Source: Micrococcales bacterium
GTDB lineage: Bacteria > Actinomycetota > Actinomycetes > Actinomycetales > Cellulomonadaceae
Direction: 5' to 3'
Assembly: GCA_009777345.1 (NCBI GenBank)
Contig: WRMB01000007.1
Coordinates: forward strand, 23,984-87,983
DNA: 64,000 nucleotides
The notes beneath the pieces were generated by a model that worked only from the letters and a program-made list of their open reading frames with translations, was not told the origin of the DNA and did not search any database. The translations under genes were made by a program, and so were the position numbers. How positions within the stretch are numbered: position 1 is the first letter of the stretch; each line of letters starts with the position of its first letter. Shown here in pieces: positions 42,664 through 50,968 of this stretch.

Positions 42664-43368
42664 TCACTCCTCGTCCGCGAACTGATAGCCCGTGCCCCAG
42701 ACCGTCGTGATCCAGCGCTGCTCGGCGTCACCCAGCTTGGCGCGCAGACGGCCGACGTGGACGTTCAGCGTGGCGTCGTTGGTGATCGAACTGCCCCAGA
42801 CTCCGGTGAACAGCTCCGCCTTGGGCACGACGCGGCCGCGGTGGCGCAGCAGGTAGGCCAGCAGCCGGTACTCCATGGCGGTCAGCGTCACCTCGCCGTC
42901 GGGACCGAAGACCAGACGGGAGGCCAGGTCGACCCGGTAGTCGCCGAACCGGATCTCGTGGGCTGAGGGTGCTGGCGGCGCCGGGCTGTTCCCGTACCGT
43001 CTCAGCACCGCCTTGACCTTGGCCAGCAGGACCGACAGCAGGTACGGCTTGGTGATGTAGTCGTCGCCGCCGATGTTGAGGGCGAGCAGCACGTCGTCGT
43101 CGGACGACCGGGCGGAGATGAACAGGATCGGGATATCGGTCTCGGTCCGCAGCCGCTTGCAGACCTCGAAGCCGGAGTCACCACCGAGGTTCACGTCCAG
43201 CAGGATCAGCGACACCTGGTGCGAGGCCAGGAAGTCGAAGCACTCGGCGGCCGTGGCGACCCACGCGGTACTGACGTCGAACAGGGTGAAGTACTCGACC
43301 GTCGACTCCGACAGCGCCACCTCGTCGTCGACGACCAGGCAGTCGACAGTCGGCAGGACGGGGCTCAC
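42664..43368 (-). CDS. OmpR-family response regulator
   Basis: The protein has 234 residues. The receiver domain is DCLVVDDEVAL, with phospho-acceptor Asp in LILLDVNLGGDSG, and FISARSSDDD and YITKPYLLSVLLA (switch Thr/Ser region and Lys). The DNA-binding winged helix is of OmpR type (EVTLTAMEYRLLAYLLRHRG, TLNVHVGRLRAKLG). The GTG start follows AGAGGA. Its stop is one base from the kinase ATG. Confidence 0.93.
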   Translation of the reverse strand: MSPVLPTVDCLVVDDEVALSESTVEYFTLFDVSTAWVATAAECFDFLASHQVSLILLDVNLGGDSGFEVCKRLRTETDIPILFISARSSDDDVLLALNIGGDDYITKPYLLSVLLAKVKAVLRRYGNSPAPPAPSAHEIRFGDYRVDLASRLVFGPDGEVTLTAMEYRLLAYLLRHRGRVVPKAELFTGVWGSSITNDATLNVHVGRLRAKLGDAEQRWITTVWGTGYQFADEE

Positions 43369-43678
43369 ACCAGATCCTCTCTGGGTCGGCACAGCCACCC
43401 GCACGGGCGGCACCCCCCAGCGTAGGGTCGAACCAGCCCGGACCGGGGTCATTCGCCCGTCAGTCCGCCAGACGACGACCCGCCGAGGGCGGTCGGATAC
43501 CGTGCCGATCGTCGCCTCCTCGACCGGCTGCCCCTAGTTGTACTAAGTACGAAGCCACAACGTTGGTGACATCGGTGCGTCCGCAGCCGTCTCGTATGCT
43601 GGACGTTCATCCTAGACGTTTCTCAGGCCTGCTAGCCTGTTTTGCACAGAGTGGCAGACAGTTTTGGGGGAAAGCACA
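43369..43678. other. Divergent region between the response regulator and the island gene
   Basis: The 310 bp hold no supported gene. A perfect 11-bp palindrome GTACTAAGTAC (43540-43550) is the only clear element. From about 43530 onward the base composition becomes more AT-rich, marking the left edge of the island. Confidence 0.45.
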
Positions 43679-45322
43679 ATGAGTGGCGACCATCGTACAC
43701 CAATGACCACGAACCTGCCCAACGGCTATGGAAGTCAGTTCGATATGCTGGCCGGACAGTTGCGCCGGGTGATAATCGATCTGTACATGATAAGTAACTA
43801 TGCAATTGAAGAAATATGGGACGATTATTATGTTGCCAAAGGCCAGAAGGCGCAGTGGTCGCGGCCGGGCCCCGATGGGTACGGCGGCGGCACCTACGAC
43901 CAAGGGTACATGTCCCCTGGTGAGGTGCTCGGCGACCATCTAAGTGGCGGGGCAGACTGCTCCGGAAATTTCGACAGCATCCGCAACAGTGTCAGGTCTG
44001 TCATCGAGCCGTGGCGTGACATCCCGGCTCCCGATTCGCCCGGGTTGCATGCGGCCACCAAGCGCGCTGATGCGTGCGTCAACCGATTTATGCATAAAGG
44101 CCCTATCGGCGGCCCTCCTATACCGGACGGTCCACCCGGTACTGGGGACGAGGGAAATATGGCGGCAACTCTGCAGACCATCTGGGACGAACTGCACGGC
44201 TCCGAGGTCTACAACCCTCGTGATCCGGCGAGCAAGCCCCCGGCCCTGGAGGGAACCACGGCACTTGTCTTCGAGCAGTATATCCGCAACATCGATGCGG
44301 CGATCATCGTGTTTCATCAGATCGCGACGGTCCTGCAGGCTTCGCTCAAAGCCCAAGAAACGCTGTGGAAGACAGCCCGGGGATGCGTGATCAAGATTCT
44401 CCAGCATTTTGTCAGAGAGTGCGACCGGGCAGTGAGTACACATTTTGCGAACCGTGCCTCGGCCGAGAAGAGAGCGGCATCCCTAGAGCTGACCGTGTGC
44501 CTCAGCGTCATCGGCGTTGCCCCGTCGACCCCCCTAGTCGTCGGTACGACAGTGACGAACCTTGGCCTCTTTGTCGCGTCCTATGTAGGTGCTGACCCTC
44601 CACGCGGAGGTGTCCAGACAGATTCCTATGACATTAAGGTCCCCCACGTCAGCAACTACGCTAACGCCATGAGCGAGTTATATGGCGCATTCGGAACCGA
44701 TGATGATAGTTTTGTGGCTGCGGCCTCACTCCCGATGCGTCGATTTGTTCCTTCTGTATGGAATGACCTGAACGCCACTGTCACCGCGGCTGAGACGCGG
44801 ATTAATCAAGACCTCATTAATTGTCTCCAGGAGGTCACCGCGAACCGAGGAATCGTCGATCTTGTCCCCGACCCGATCGAGTTGAGCGAGATTGATTCAT
44901 ATAACAAGTTCCACCGCCGTATTGGCGTCAATACAGGTCGGACCGACCGTGTCGCCCGGCTGCTGACAGCACTCAGCCATCAGATCGGGATGATTGGAGC
45001 CGACGCAAATGACACTCGTCTTGCCGGCGGCTACCCCGACAGCATGGTGCGCCGCAGCTGTCTGATCGGAATCGGAGCGGACGGGCCAGCTGAGCAGTTC
45101 GATGCTCTGGCTTACCTCTTGTACATTCTGGCGGACGAACTCGGGTGGGAGGTTGACCGCGCCGAGCGAAACTTCAGCGCCGCTGTGGCCGTGCTGGACG
45201 ACGCCAACACCGCAGCAAAAGATACACTGCAGCGACTGGCTGCCGAGTATGGTCTCGGGTACGAGCAGGGAGGGGCGGTGGTTGGCGTCGACTCCTATCC
45301 TTTCGATAGATACGAAAAATGA
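43679..45322 (+). CDS. Unknown 547-residue protein of a compositionally distinct island
   Basis: I do not recognise a family. The protein has no N-terminal signal peptide. It has long amphipathic helices at about residues 205-285, including IAAIIVFHQ-like and KAQETLWKTARGC segments, and a hydrophobic patch (TPLVVGTTVTNLGLFVASYVG). More helices follow at both ends. This helical style with few Cys recalls large type VII (ESX) secretion substrates, but no WxG/YxxxD pair is firmly placed. GGGGGAAAG precedes the ATG. Codon use is less GC-biased than in the neighbours (for example ATA, TTA and GAT codons). It ends 45 bp before the lipoprotein gene. Confidence 0.7.
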   Translation: MSGDHRTPMTTNLPNGYGSQFDMLAGQLRRVIIDLYMISNYAIEEIWDDYYVAKGQKAQWSRPGPDGYGGGTYDQGYMSPGEVLGDHLSGGADCSGNFDSIRNSVRSVIEPWRDIPAPDSPGLHAATKRADACVNRFMHKGPIGGPPIPDGPPGTGDEGNMAATLQTIWDELHGSEVYNPRDPASKPPALEGTTALVFEQYIRNIDAAIIVFHQIATVLQASLKAQETLWKTARGCVIKILQHFVRECDRAVSTHFANRASAEKRAASLELTVCLSVIGVAPSTPLVVGTTVTNLGLFVASYVGADPPRGGVQTDSYDIKVPHVSNYANAMSELYGAFGTDDDSFVAAASLPMRRFVPSVWNDLNATVTAAETRINQDLINCLQEVTANRGIVDLVPDPIELSEIDSYNKFHRRIGVNTGRTDRVARLLTALSHQIGMIGADANDTRLAGGYPDSMVRRSCLIGIGADGPAEQFDALAYLLYILADELGWEVDRAERNFSAAVAVLDDANTAAKDTLQRLAAEYGLGYEQGGAVVGVDSYPFDRYEK

Positions 45323-45367
45323 TCGATCGAACAAATGTGGGACAGGCGAGAGCAGGGCGGAGCCGGT

Positions 45368-46708
45368 ATGTTGATGGAAGACCATGAAGTCGCAAATTGG
45401 GCCGGGAGTTATCGGTCCCTACGGATTGGAGCGTACGTGCGGGCAGCACGCGGTCGCTGGTGGGTGGTCGGCCTAGTCATGGTCCTGCTCTGGGCGTCGG
45501 CCTGTTCCGATTCCGACGGGAAGGGCCACCAGGATACAGGTACGGCTACCCAAGGACCCGTCCCCGTCGGTACTTCCTTCGACCCCCCGTCACGCTTCGA
45601 CCTCACGCGGACAGTCTCGCTCAACAAAGACGACGTTCTTCACGGCACGCTGCACGACACCATGTTCCTGTCCGTCACCAACGACGCTCTACGAGCCGTC
45701 GATCTTCGCAGCGGAGCACAGTCCTGGTCGGTCGACCTGTCCACCGGATCGGAGCAGTACTACCTAGGCTCTCCGTTCGTGACCAATAATATCGTCGCTG
45801 CGGTAACCGCCGAGAATTCCAGGAGCGACGTGTACACTATCAGCGTCACCGGCGTCGATGTCGACACCGGTGACGTGGCCTGGAAAAGTTCCATCCCCCC
45901 TCTACGGATCCCCCTGATCCCCGGCTATGTCCCCTCCGACGAATTCTGTAGAGTCCACTTTACCGAGCACAGCGACGGCCTGCTGATCACCCTCGATGGA
46001 CAGTTCGACCCGCTGACCACCTTCTTTTTGGATCCGAGTACCGGCAACATTCACTGGATAGCCGACGTGCTGGTCTTCGGGATAGCGACCGGCCCGTATG
46101 CTCTTGCATTTTTTATCGTTCCAGATGGGGATAGGTACTACCGGCACGTCGTGGTCTTCGACCTGCGCACCGGTCAGATTGGGACACAGCTGACTGACTC
46201 GGCAGGGGGGATACGGCTATACGTCGACGCCCACAACGACGAATCCTACATAGTGGTGAATCTGGACAGTGGTCGACCTGATAGTTTTCTGCGGTTCTCC
46301 TCGGCAGACTCCTCCGTTCAACCATTCGCCCCCTCGGAGGGCGACATGCGTTACGAGAAAGACGCCGACTGTTCCCTCGAGGCCGGACAGCCAGTGCTGC
46401 TGTGCCAGATCGCCCACACGGGGGTCTACGGGGTCGATCCCGTCTCAGGGCGAACGGTCTGGGCGTCCGATGACGCGACACACTACTATGTATTTCAGTA
46501 TCACGGTAACGTCTACGGTGTGATGAGCTACATCGATAGCGATCCGTTCGAGGCATTCAGCCTGGTGTCCGGCCAGCCGGTTAACTCCGACCTGCAAATT
46601 CAGCCTATCATTGTGGATGCAGCCCGGTCTCGGCCGATCATGGTGAACGAGTACGGAGCGGTGGGTGTGTTCAACGGCGAATACGTCTGGGCTCCTGCCT
46701 CAGGCTGA
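45368..46708 (+). CDS. Membrane-anchored/lipoprotein beta-propeller protein (PQQ-like repeats)
   Basis: The protein has 446 residues. A positively charged N-terminus of about 35 residues and a hydrophobic segment (WWVVGLVMVLLWASAC) end in a possible lipobox (ASAC). The rest shows PQQ/quinoprotein-type blades: ALRAVDLRSGAQSWSVDL, GVDVDTGDVAWKSSI, VVVFDLRTGQIG and GVDPVSGRTVWASD. It should sit outside the membrane and may bind a partner, perhaps the upstream protein. The 3' end overlaps the convergent rtcB end by 38 bp. The composition matches the island, not the flanks. Confidence 0.8.
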   Translation: MLMEDHEVANWAGSYRSLRIGAYVRAARGRWWVVGLVMVLLWASACSDSDGKGHQDTGTATQGPVPVGTSFDPPSRFDLTRTVSLNKDDVLHGTLHDTMFLSVTNDALRAVDLRSGAQSWSVDLSTGSEQYYLGSPFVTNNIVAAVTAENSRSDVYTISVTGVDVDTGDVAWKSSIPPLRIPLIPGYVPSDEFCRVHFTEHSDGLLITLDGQFDPLTTFFLDPSTGNIHWIADVLVFGIATGPYALAFFIVPDGDRYYRHVVVFDLRTGQIGTQLTDSAGGIRLYVDAHNDESYIVVNLDSGRPDSFLRFSSADSSVQPFAPSEGDMRYEKDADCSLEAGQPVLLCQIAHTGVYGVDPVSGRTVWASDDATHYYVFQYHGNVYGVMSYIDSDPFEAFSLVSGQPVNSDLQIQPIIVDAARSRPIMVNEYGAVGVFNGEYVWAPASG

Positions 46709-47843
46709 CCCTGCTCGGCCGCCGCGGTGACCGGTCGGGGTCGGCGCTGGCCTTGAAGTTGTAGACGGTGCGGATGCGGCGGTCTACCCGGGCGGTCGGG
46801 CCGATATGGGAGACGATCGCGTCGAGGTCTTTGTACGCCATGGGGCACTCGTCGAGGGTGCCGGCGTCTACGGTGCTGGAGAAGACCCCGGCCATCGCCT
46901 TCTTGTAGGCCGAGACGGTGTAGTGCTGCTTGACCTCTGATCGGCTCATGAGACGGCCCGCACCGTGCGGGGCGCTGTAGTTCCACTCGGGGTTACCCAG
47001 GCCGGTACACACCAGCGCGCCGTCGCGCATGTTGATCGGGACGACGATCTGCTCCCCTTCCCGGGCGGATACGGCACCTTTGCGGACGATCTGGCGCTCG
47101 ACGTCCACGTAGTTGTGGACGGTGCTGATCCGGTCGGCGACGCGTAGGTGCATCTTCTTGACGATGTCGTCGGCGATCGCCCGGCGGTTCAGGTCGGCGA
47201 ACTGCTGCGCGATCGCCGTGTCGTGGAGGTAGTCCTCCAGCGTCTGGCCGGTCACGTAGGCCAGCTCGTACGGCACGTCCGTCCCGCCCCGGCCGCCTAG
47301 CTCGTCGTACCCGCGCTGCTGGTAGTGCCGTGCGACCTGCGCCCCGAGGTTACGGCTGCCCGAGTGGACCAGAAGGTACAGGGTGCCGTCGTCGTCGACG
47401 TCGACCTCCACGAAGTGGTTCCCGCCGCCCAGGGTGCCCAGGCTCAGCCCGGCCCGGTCGACGTCGACGTCGCACCGCAGGTCGTCCAGGTCCAGGCGCG
47501 AGGCGTACCGGTGCGGCGTCGTGCGCACGGCCGCGCCAGCGGGTACGACAGACCGGACGACGGCGTCCAGCCGGGGCAGCTCGAGGCGGGTGCCGGCCAG
47601 GACGACCGTCTCCACCCCGCAGCCGATGTCCAGACCGACCAGACCCGGGACGATGCTGTCGGAATATGTCAGCGTCGTCCCGATGGCCACCCCGGCCCCG
47701 GCGTGGACGTCAGGCATGATGCGGATCGTGGACCCGGCCAGGTGCGGACAGTCGCACAGCGCCCGGACCTGGCCCCGCGCCGCCGGGTCGATGGTGTCGG
47801 TGAACACGACGGCGCGGTTGTGCGTCCCTTCGACGGTGAGGAT
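46671..47843 (-). CDS. rtcB: RNA-splicing ligase RtcB, PrfH-associated type; ATC start proposed
   Basis: The protein is about 390 residues. RtcB joins 3'-phosphate and 5'-OH RNA ends with GTP and Mn. Metal and active-site motifs are GLDIGCGVE, GGGNHFVE, VHSGSRNLG, HNYVD and SAPHGAGRLMSRSE, whose His is guanylylated. The conserved family N-terminus (EGTHNRAVVFTD) begins 12 codons before the first GTG. The only codon at the right place is ATC (47841-47843), six bases after AGGAG, so I propose a rare ATC start. A basic tail of about 27 residues after VYNFKAS is not typical. Together with prfH it repairs damaged 16S rRNA in studied systems. Confidence 0.88.
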   Translation of the reverse strand: MLTVEGTHNRAVVFTDTIDPAARGQVRALCDCPHLAGSTIRIMPDVHAGAGVAIGTTLTYSDSIVPGLVGLDIGCGVETVVLAGTRLELPRLDAVVRSVVPAGAAVRTTPHRYASRLDLDDLRCDVDVDRAGLSLGTLGGGNHFVEVDVDDDGTLYLLVHSGSRNLGAQVARHYQQRGYDELGGRGGTDVPYELAYVTGQTLEDYLHDTAIAQQFADLNRRAIADDIVKKMHLRVADRISTVHNYVDVERQIVRKGAVSAREGEQIVVPINMRDGALVCTGLGNPEWNYSAPHGAGRLMSRSEVKQHYTVSAYKKAMAGVFSSTVDAGTLDECPMAYKDLDAIVSHIGPTARVDRRIRTVYNFKASADPDRSPRRPSRVSLRQEPRRIRR

Positions 47844-47852
47844 GGCCTGCTC

Positions 47853-48464
47853 CTATCTGGTCCGGACGAAGTCCGGTCCCCGGTATACCCGCACCGGGTC
47901 GCCGCGGACGATCTGGTGGTGCTCACGCCAGTTGGCACCAGCTGCTTGGGTCTGGGCGTCCTGGGCGCGACGTTCCACAGTCTGACGCAGGCGGGCGGTC
48001 GCGGTGCGCCGGTTGAGGTGCTGGCTGCGTTCGTCGGTGCTGACCGCGGTGTCCCCCGTCGGCAGGTACACCGCCCGCACTCCCGACTCGGTCTTGTTGA
48101 CGTGCTGTCCCCCGCGTCCCGGGCTCCGGAAGGTCTCGATCCGCACCTGCGCCGGGTCGAAGGTGTCGACCGAAGCCGGTCGGGCGCCGAGGCTCACGTC
48201 GACGTACCAGTTCTTCCGTCCGTGATTCGGACGCACCGGGCTGCGGCAGACCCACAGCACGCTGCCTTCGAGCGCGGCCAGCTCCGCGGGTCCGGTGAAC
48301 CGGACGGACCGGAACCACCCAGGTCGGCGGCCAGGAGTCGAGTCCACCAGCTCCACCGTGGAGAACTCGGCAGCCAACGCCTCGAACAACCGGCCGACGG
48401 CGATCTCGCACTCGGCCGGCCCGCCCTGACCGGACGACAGCTGCAGCAGAACCCGTCCGGTCAT
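47853..48464 (-). CDS. prfH: Peptide chain release factor homolog PrfH
   Basis: This 203-residue class I release factor-like protein has the catalytic GGQ in FRSPGRGGQHVNKTES (GGQ at 118-120) but no stop-codon-reading domains 1/2 of normal RF1/RF2. PrfH releases peptides from ribosomes with a cleaved decoding centre, after which RtcB reseals the rRNA. The prfH stop TAG overlaps the rtcB ribosome binding site, so the two are coupled. GGAGC stands before the ATG. Confidence 0.93.
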   Translation of the reverse strand: MTGRVLLQLSSGQGGPAECEIAVGRLFEALAAEFSTVELVDSTPGRRPGWFRSVRFTGPAELAALEGSVLWVCRSPVRPNHGRKNWYVDVSLGARPASVDTFDPAQVRIETFRSPGRGGQHVNKTESGVRAVYLPTGDTAVSTDERSQHLNRRTATARLRQTVERRAQDAQTQAAGANWREHHQIVRGDPVRVYRGPDFVRTR

Positions 48465-48558
48465 CGCTCCGCGGACCCTGGGGTCTTCGACGCAGGCAGG
48501 TTCATGTCGCCTACGGTGGCAGGGCGCCGGATCTCGCGCACCGGAATATCGGGCTGGC

Positions 48559-49203
48559 TCAGGCGGTGAAATCGGCCGCGAGACGGACGACCGACGGCGG
48601 CACCTCCGCCTGGTTGGTGCCCGACGGCTCGACAGCGGCGGTGCGGGCCGCGACGGTGACGGTGCCCGACCAGGCCGCGGCGTCGGTGTCGTCCTGGGGT
48701 GGTTTGGGTTCGCCGTCCAGCACCCGGCAGCTCCACTGGTCGATGGGCAGCGCCAGGACCCGGGTGGCCGCCAGCTCTTTGGCGGTGGGCGGCCGGACCT
48801 CGCTGCTGCGGCCCGGCAGGTAGCGGTCGAGCAGCACGTCCAGCGCAGCGGGCTTCTCGGCGTCGGCGACGTCGGCCAACCGTCCGTAGAGGACGGCGCT
48901 GCAGCCGCGCACCCCGGTCTGGTAGGCGCTGTGCCCGACGACGACCGCGGTCAGCTCCGCCACCGAGACCGCCACCAGACGGCCGTCGCCGACCAGCCGC
49001 ATCCAGCGCGACCCGGTCGACCCGTGCATGACGATCCGCTCGCCCCACCGGGCGATACCGGTCGGCACCACGCAGGGACGGCCCTCGTCGTCGACGTAGG
49101 CCACATGCGCCAGCGTCGTAGCGTCCAGCAGGGCGTCGAGCTGGGCCCGGTCGTCGGTCATCCGCTCTTGGTGCCGGACTGAGACAAGAGGTCGAGAAGA
49201 CAT
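48559..49203 (-). CDS. Pyridoxamine 5'-phosphate oxidase-like flavin-binding protein
   Basis: The protein has 214 residues and a split-barrel flavin/PLP-oxidase fold. The N-terminal pattern is VRHQERMTDDRAQLDALLD, followed by AHVAYVDDEGRPCVVPTG and IVMHGSTGSRWMRLV, which is typical of F420/FMN-dependent or heme-handling members. The cofactor is not certain. The first ATG (49203) is chosen because the preceding RHxER pattern is conserved in the family. Confidence 0.85.
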   Translation of the reverse strand: MSSRPLVSVRHQERMTDDRAQLDALLDATTLAHVAYVDDEGRPCVVPTGIARWGERIVMHGSTGSRWMRLVGDGRLVAVSVAELTAVVVGHSAYQTGVRGCSAVLYGRLADVADAEKPAALDVLLDRYLPGRSSEVRPPTAKELAATRVLALPIDQWSCRVLDGEPKPPQDDTDAAAWSGTVTVAARTAAVEPSGTNQAEVPPSVVRLAADFTA

Positions 49204-49228
49204 ACCCGTCAGGCTACGACGGAAAGGC

Positions 49229-50074
49229 TCACAGTCGGCTGGCGTGGATGGTGGTGACGATGATGGCGCGGGCGCCGATCTCGTACAGGTCGTCCATGAG
49301 GCGGTTGGTCTGGGTGCGCGGGACCATGGCGCGGACGGCGCACCACTGCTTGTCGTGCAGCGGGGCGACTGTCGGGGACTCCAGGCCTGGGGTGAGGCGG
49401 ACAGCGCGTTCCACGGCGGACACGGGGCAGTCGTAGTCCATCAGGACGTACTCGCGGGCCGTGATGACGCCCCGCAGGCGCCGGGTGAGCACGCCCAGGG
49501 CGTCGGCGTCCACGCCGTCGGCCCGCACCAGCACCGCCTCGGAGTGCAGCAGCGGGTCGCCGAACACCTCCAGACCGGCCGAGCGCAGGGTCGTACCGGT
49601 CTCCACCACGTCGGCGATGACGTCGGCCACGCCCAACTGGATGGATGACTCCACCGCCCCGTCCAGCCTGACCACCGCGGCCGGCGTCACCCCGTGCTCG
49701 GCGAGGTGGGTGCTGACCAGCACCGGGTACGACGTGGCGACCCGCAGCCCGGCGATGTCTTTGACGTCCGACAGACGTCCGACCGGGGCGGCGAAGCGGA
49801 AGGTGGACCGGGCGAACCCCAGCTCCAGGTGCTCGGTGGCCGAGGACCCGGAGTCCAGGAGCAGGTCACGGCCGGTGATCCCGACGTCGACGGTGCCCTC
49901 CCCCACATACGTCGCGACGTCGCGGGGACGCAGGAAGAAGAACTCGGCGTCGTTGTCCGGGTCGGCCAGCACCAGCTCCCGGCTGTCGCGCCGCTGCCGG
50001 TACCCGGCCTCGCGCAGCATGACGGCCGCTGGTTCGGACAGCGACCCCTTGTTCGGGACGGCGATGCGCAGCAT
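49229..50074 (-). CDS. hisG: ATP phosphoribosyltransferase (long form)
   Basis: The protein has 281 residues and catalyses the first step of histidine biosynthesis from ATP and PRPP. It starts [15 protein letters not shown]. It has [28 protein letters not shown] (the PRPP-binding segment) and the C-terminal ACT-like regulatory domain of the long form ([17 protein letters not shown]), so feedback inhibition by histidine is expected. GAGGTG supports the ATG at 50074. It is 7 bp from hisE. Confidence 0.96.
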   Translation of the reverse strand: MLRIAVPNKGSLSEPAAVMLREAGYRQRRDSRELVLADPDNDAEFFFLRPRDVATYVGEGTVDVGITGRDLLLDSGSSATEHLELGFARSTFRFAAPVGRLSDVKDIAGLRVATSYPVLVSTHLAEHGVTPAAVVRLDGAVESSIQLGVADVIADVVETGTTLRSAGLEVFGDPLLHSEAVLVRADGVDADALGVLTRRLRGVITAREYVLMDYDCPVSAVERAVRLTPGLESPTVAPLHDKQWCAVRAMVPRTQTNRLMDDLYEIGARAIIVTTIHASRL

Positions 50075-50081
50075 CGGCACC

Positions 50082-50345
50082 TCACAGGTGGGTGTAGACG
50101 TCGGACAGGGTCAGGCCGCGGGCGATCAGCAGCACCTGCGCGTGGTACAGCAGCTGGGAGACCTCCTCCGCGGTGCGCGTTGCGGACTCGTGCTCGGCGG
50201 CCATCCACGACTCGGCGGCCTCCTCGACCAGCTTCTTGCCGATGGCATGGACCCCGGCGTCCAGCTCGGCGACGGTCCGCGACCCGGCGGGCCGGGTGGT
50301 CGCCTTGTGCTCCAGCTCGGCGAACAGGTCTTCGAAGGTCTTCAC
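50082..50345 (-). CDS. hisE: Phosphoribosyl-ATP pyrophosphatase
   Basis: This 87-residue all-alpha NTP pyrophosphatase has [17 protein letters not shown] (metal-binding Glu residues) and [19 protein letters not shown]. It does the second step of histidine synthesis and is followed by hisG as in many actinobacteria. The GTG start has no ribosome binding site. TAGCAT eight bases upstream may be a -10 of a leaderless message. Confidence 0.95.
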   Translation of the reverse strand: MKTFEDLFAELEHKATTRPAGSRTVAELDAGVHAIGKKLVEEAAESWMAAEHESATRTAEEVSQLLYHAQVLLIARGLTLSDVYTHL

Positions 50346-50485
50346 AGACGACGATGCTAGGCCATGCCACCCCAACCTCGCCCTCAGGGCAACCCCTCCA
50401 GTGAGAACCGATAAAACTGTGTCGCGCCTAAGACTCTGGACCGGAGCGGTGCCAGACGGTGCATGGCAAGGCGCAGGACACTGAG

Positions 50486-50968
50486 TCAGACCGCCGACGG
50501 GGCGAGTGCACGCAGGGCGCCGACGGTGGCGACGGCGGCGGCAGCGGCCTCGGCCCCCTTGTCCTCGTGGGAGCCGGGCAGCCCGGCCCGGTCACGAGCC
50601 TGCATCTCGTTGTTGCAGGTCAGGACGCCGAAACCGACGGGGACGCCGGTGCGCAGGGCGACCTCGGTCAGACCGTAGGTGACCGACTGGCAGACGTAGT
50701 CGAAGTGCGGGGTGCCACCCCGGACGACCACACCCAGCGCCACGACCGCATCAGCACCGCCGCGGGCTGCGGCCGACGCGGCGACGGTGAGCTCGACGGT
50801 GCCGGGCACCCGGACCACCGTGACCTGCTCCACCGCGGCGGCTTCCAGGGCGCGCAGGGCCCCGGCCAGCAGGCCGTCCATCACCGTGGTGTGCCAGCTG
50901 GCCGCCACGACGACGATCTTCAGCCCCCGCCCGTCCCCGGTGATCTCGGGGGAACCTGTTCCGCTCAC
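50486..50968 (-). CDS. ribH: 6,7-dimethyl-8-ribityllumazine synthase
   Basis: The protein has 160 residues. Motifs are [45 protein letters not shown] and [16 protein letters not shown], with [13 protein letters not shown] at the end. It condenses ArP with dihydroxybutanone phosphate to lumazine in the riboflavin pathway and forms pentameric or icosahedral shells. The GTG start overlaps the ribBA stop. Confidence 0.95.
   Translation of the reverse strand: MSGTGSPEITGDGRGLKIVVVAASWHTTVMDGLLAGALRALEAAAVEQVTVVRVPGTVELTVAASAAARGGADAVVALGVVVRGGTPHFDYVCQSVTYGLTEVALRTGVPVGFGVLTCNNEMQARDRAGLPGSHEDKGAEAAAAAVATVGALRALAPSAV

Noticed and set aside
40492..43368. Bce-type peptide-sensing module
   Set aside because: The kinase has a large extracytoplasmic sensor, unlike the intramembrane BceS type, and the permease has two FtsX-like units without the BceB layout.
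43679..45322. Firm call as a type VII secretion substrate
   Set aside because: No clear WxG plus YxxxD/E pair and no ESX machinery genes in the window; only the helical style is suggestive.
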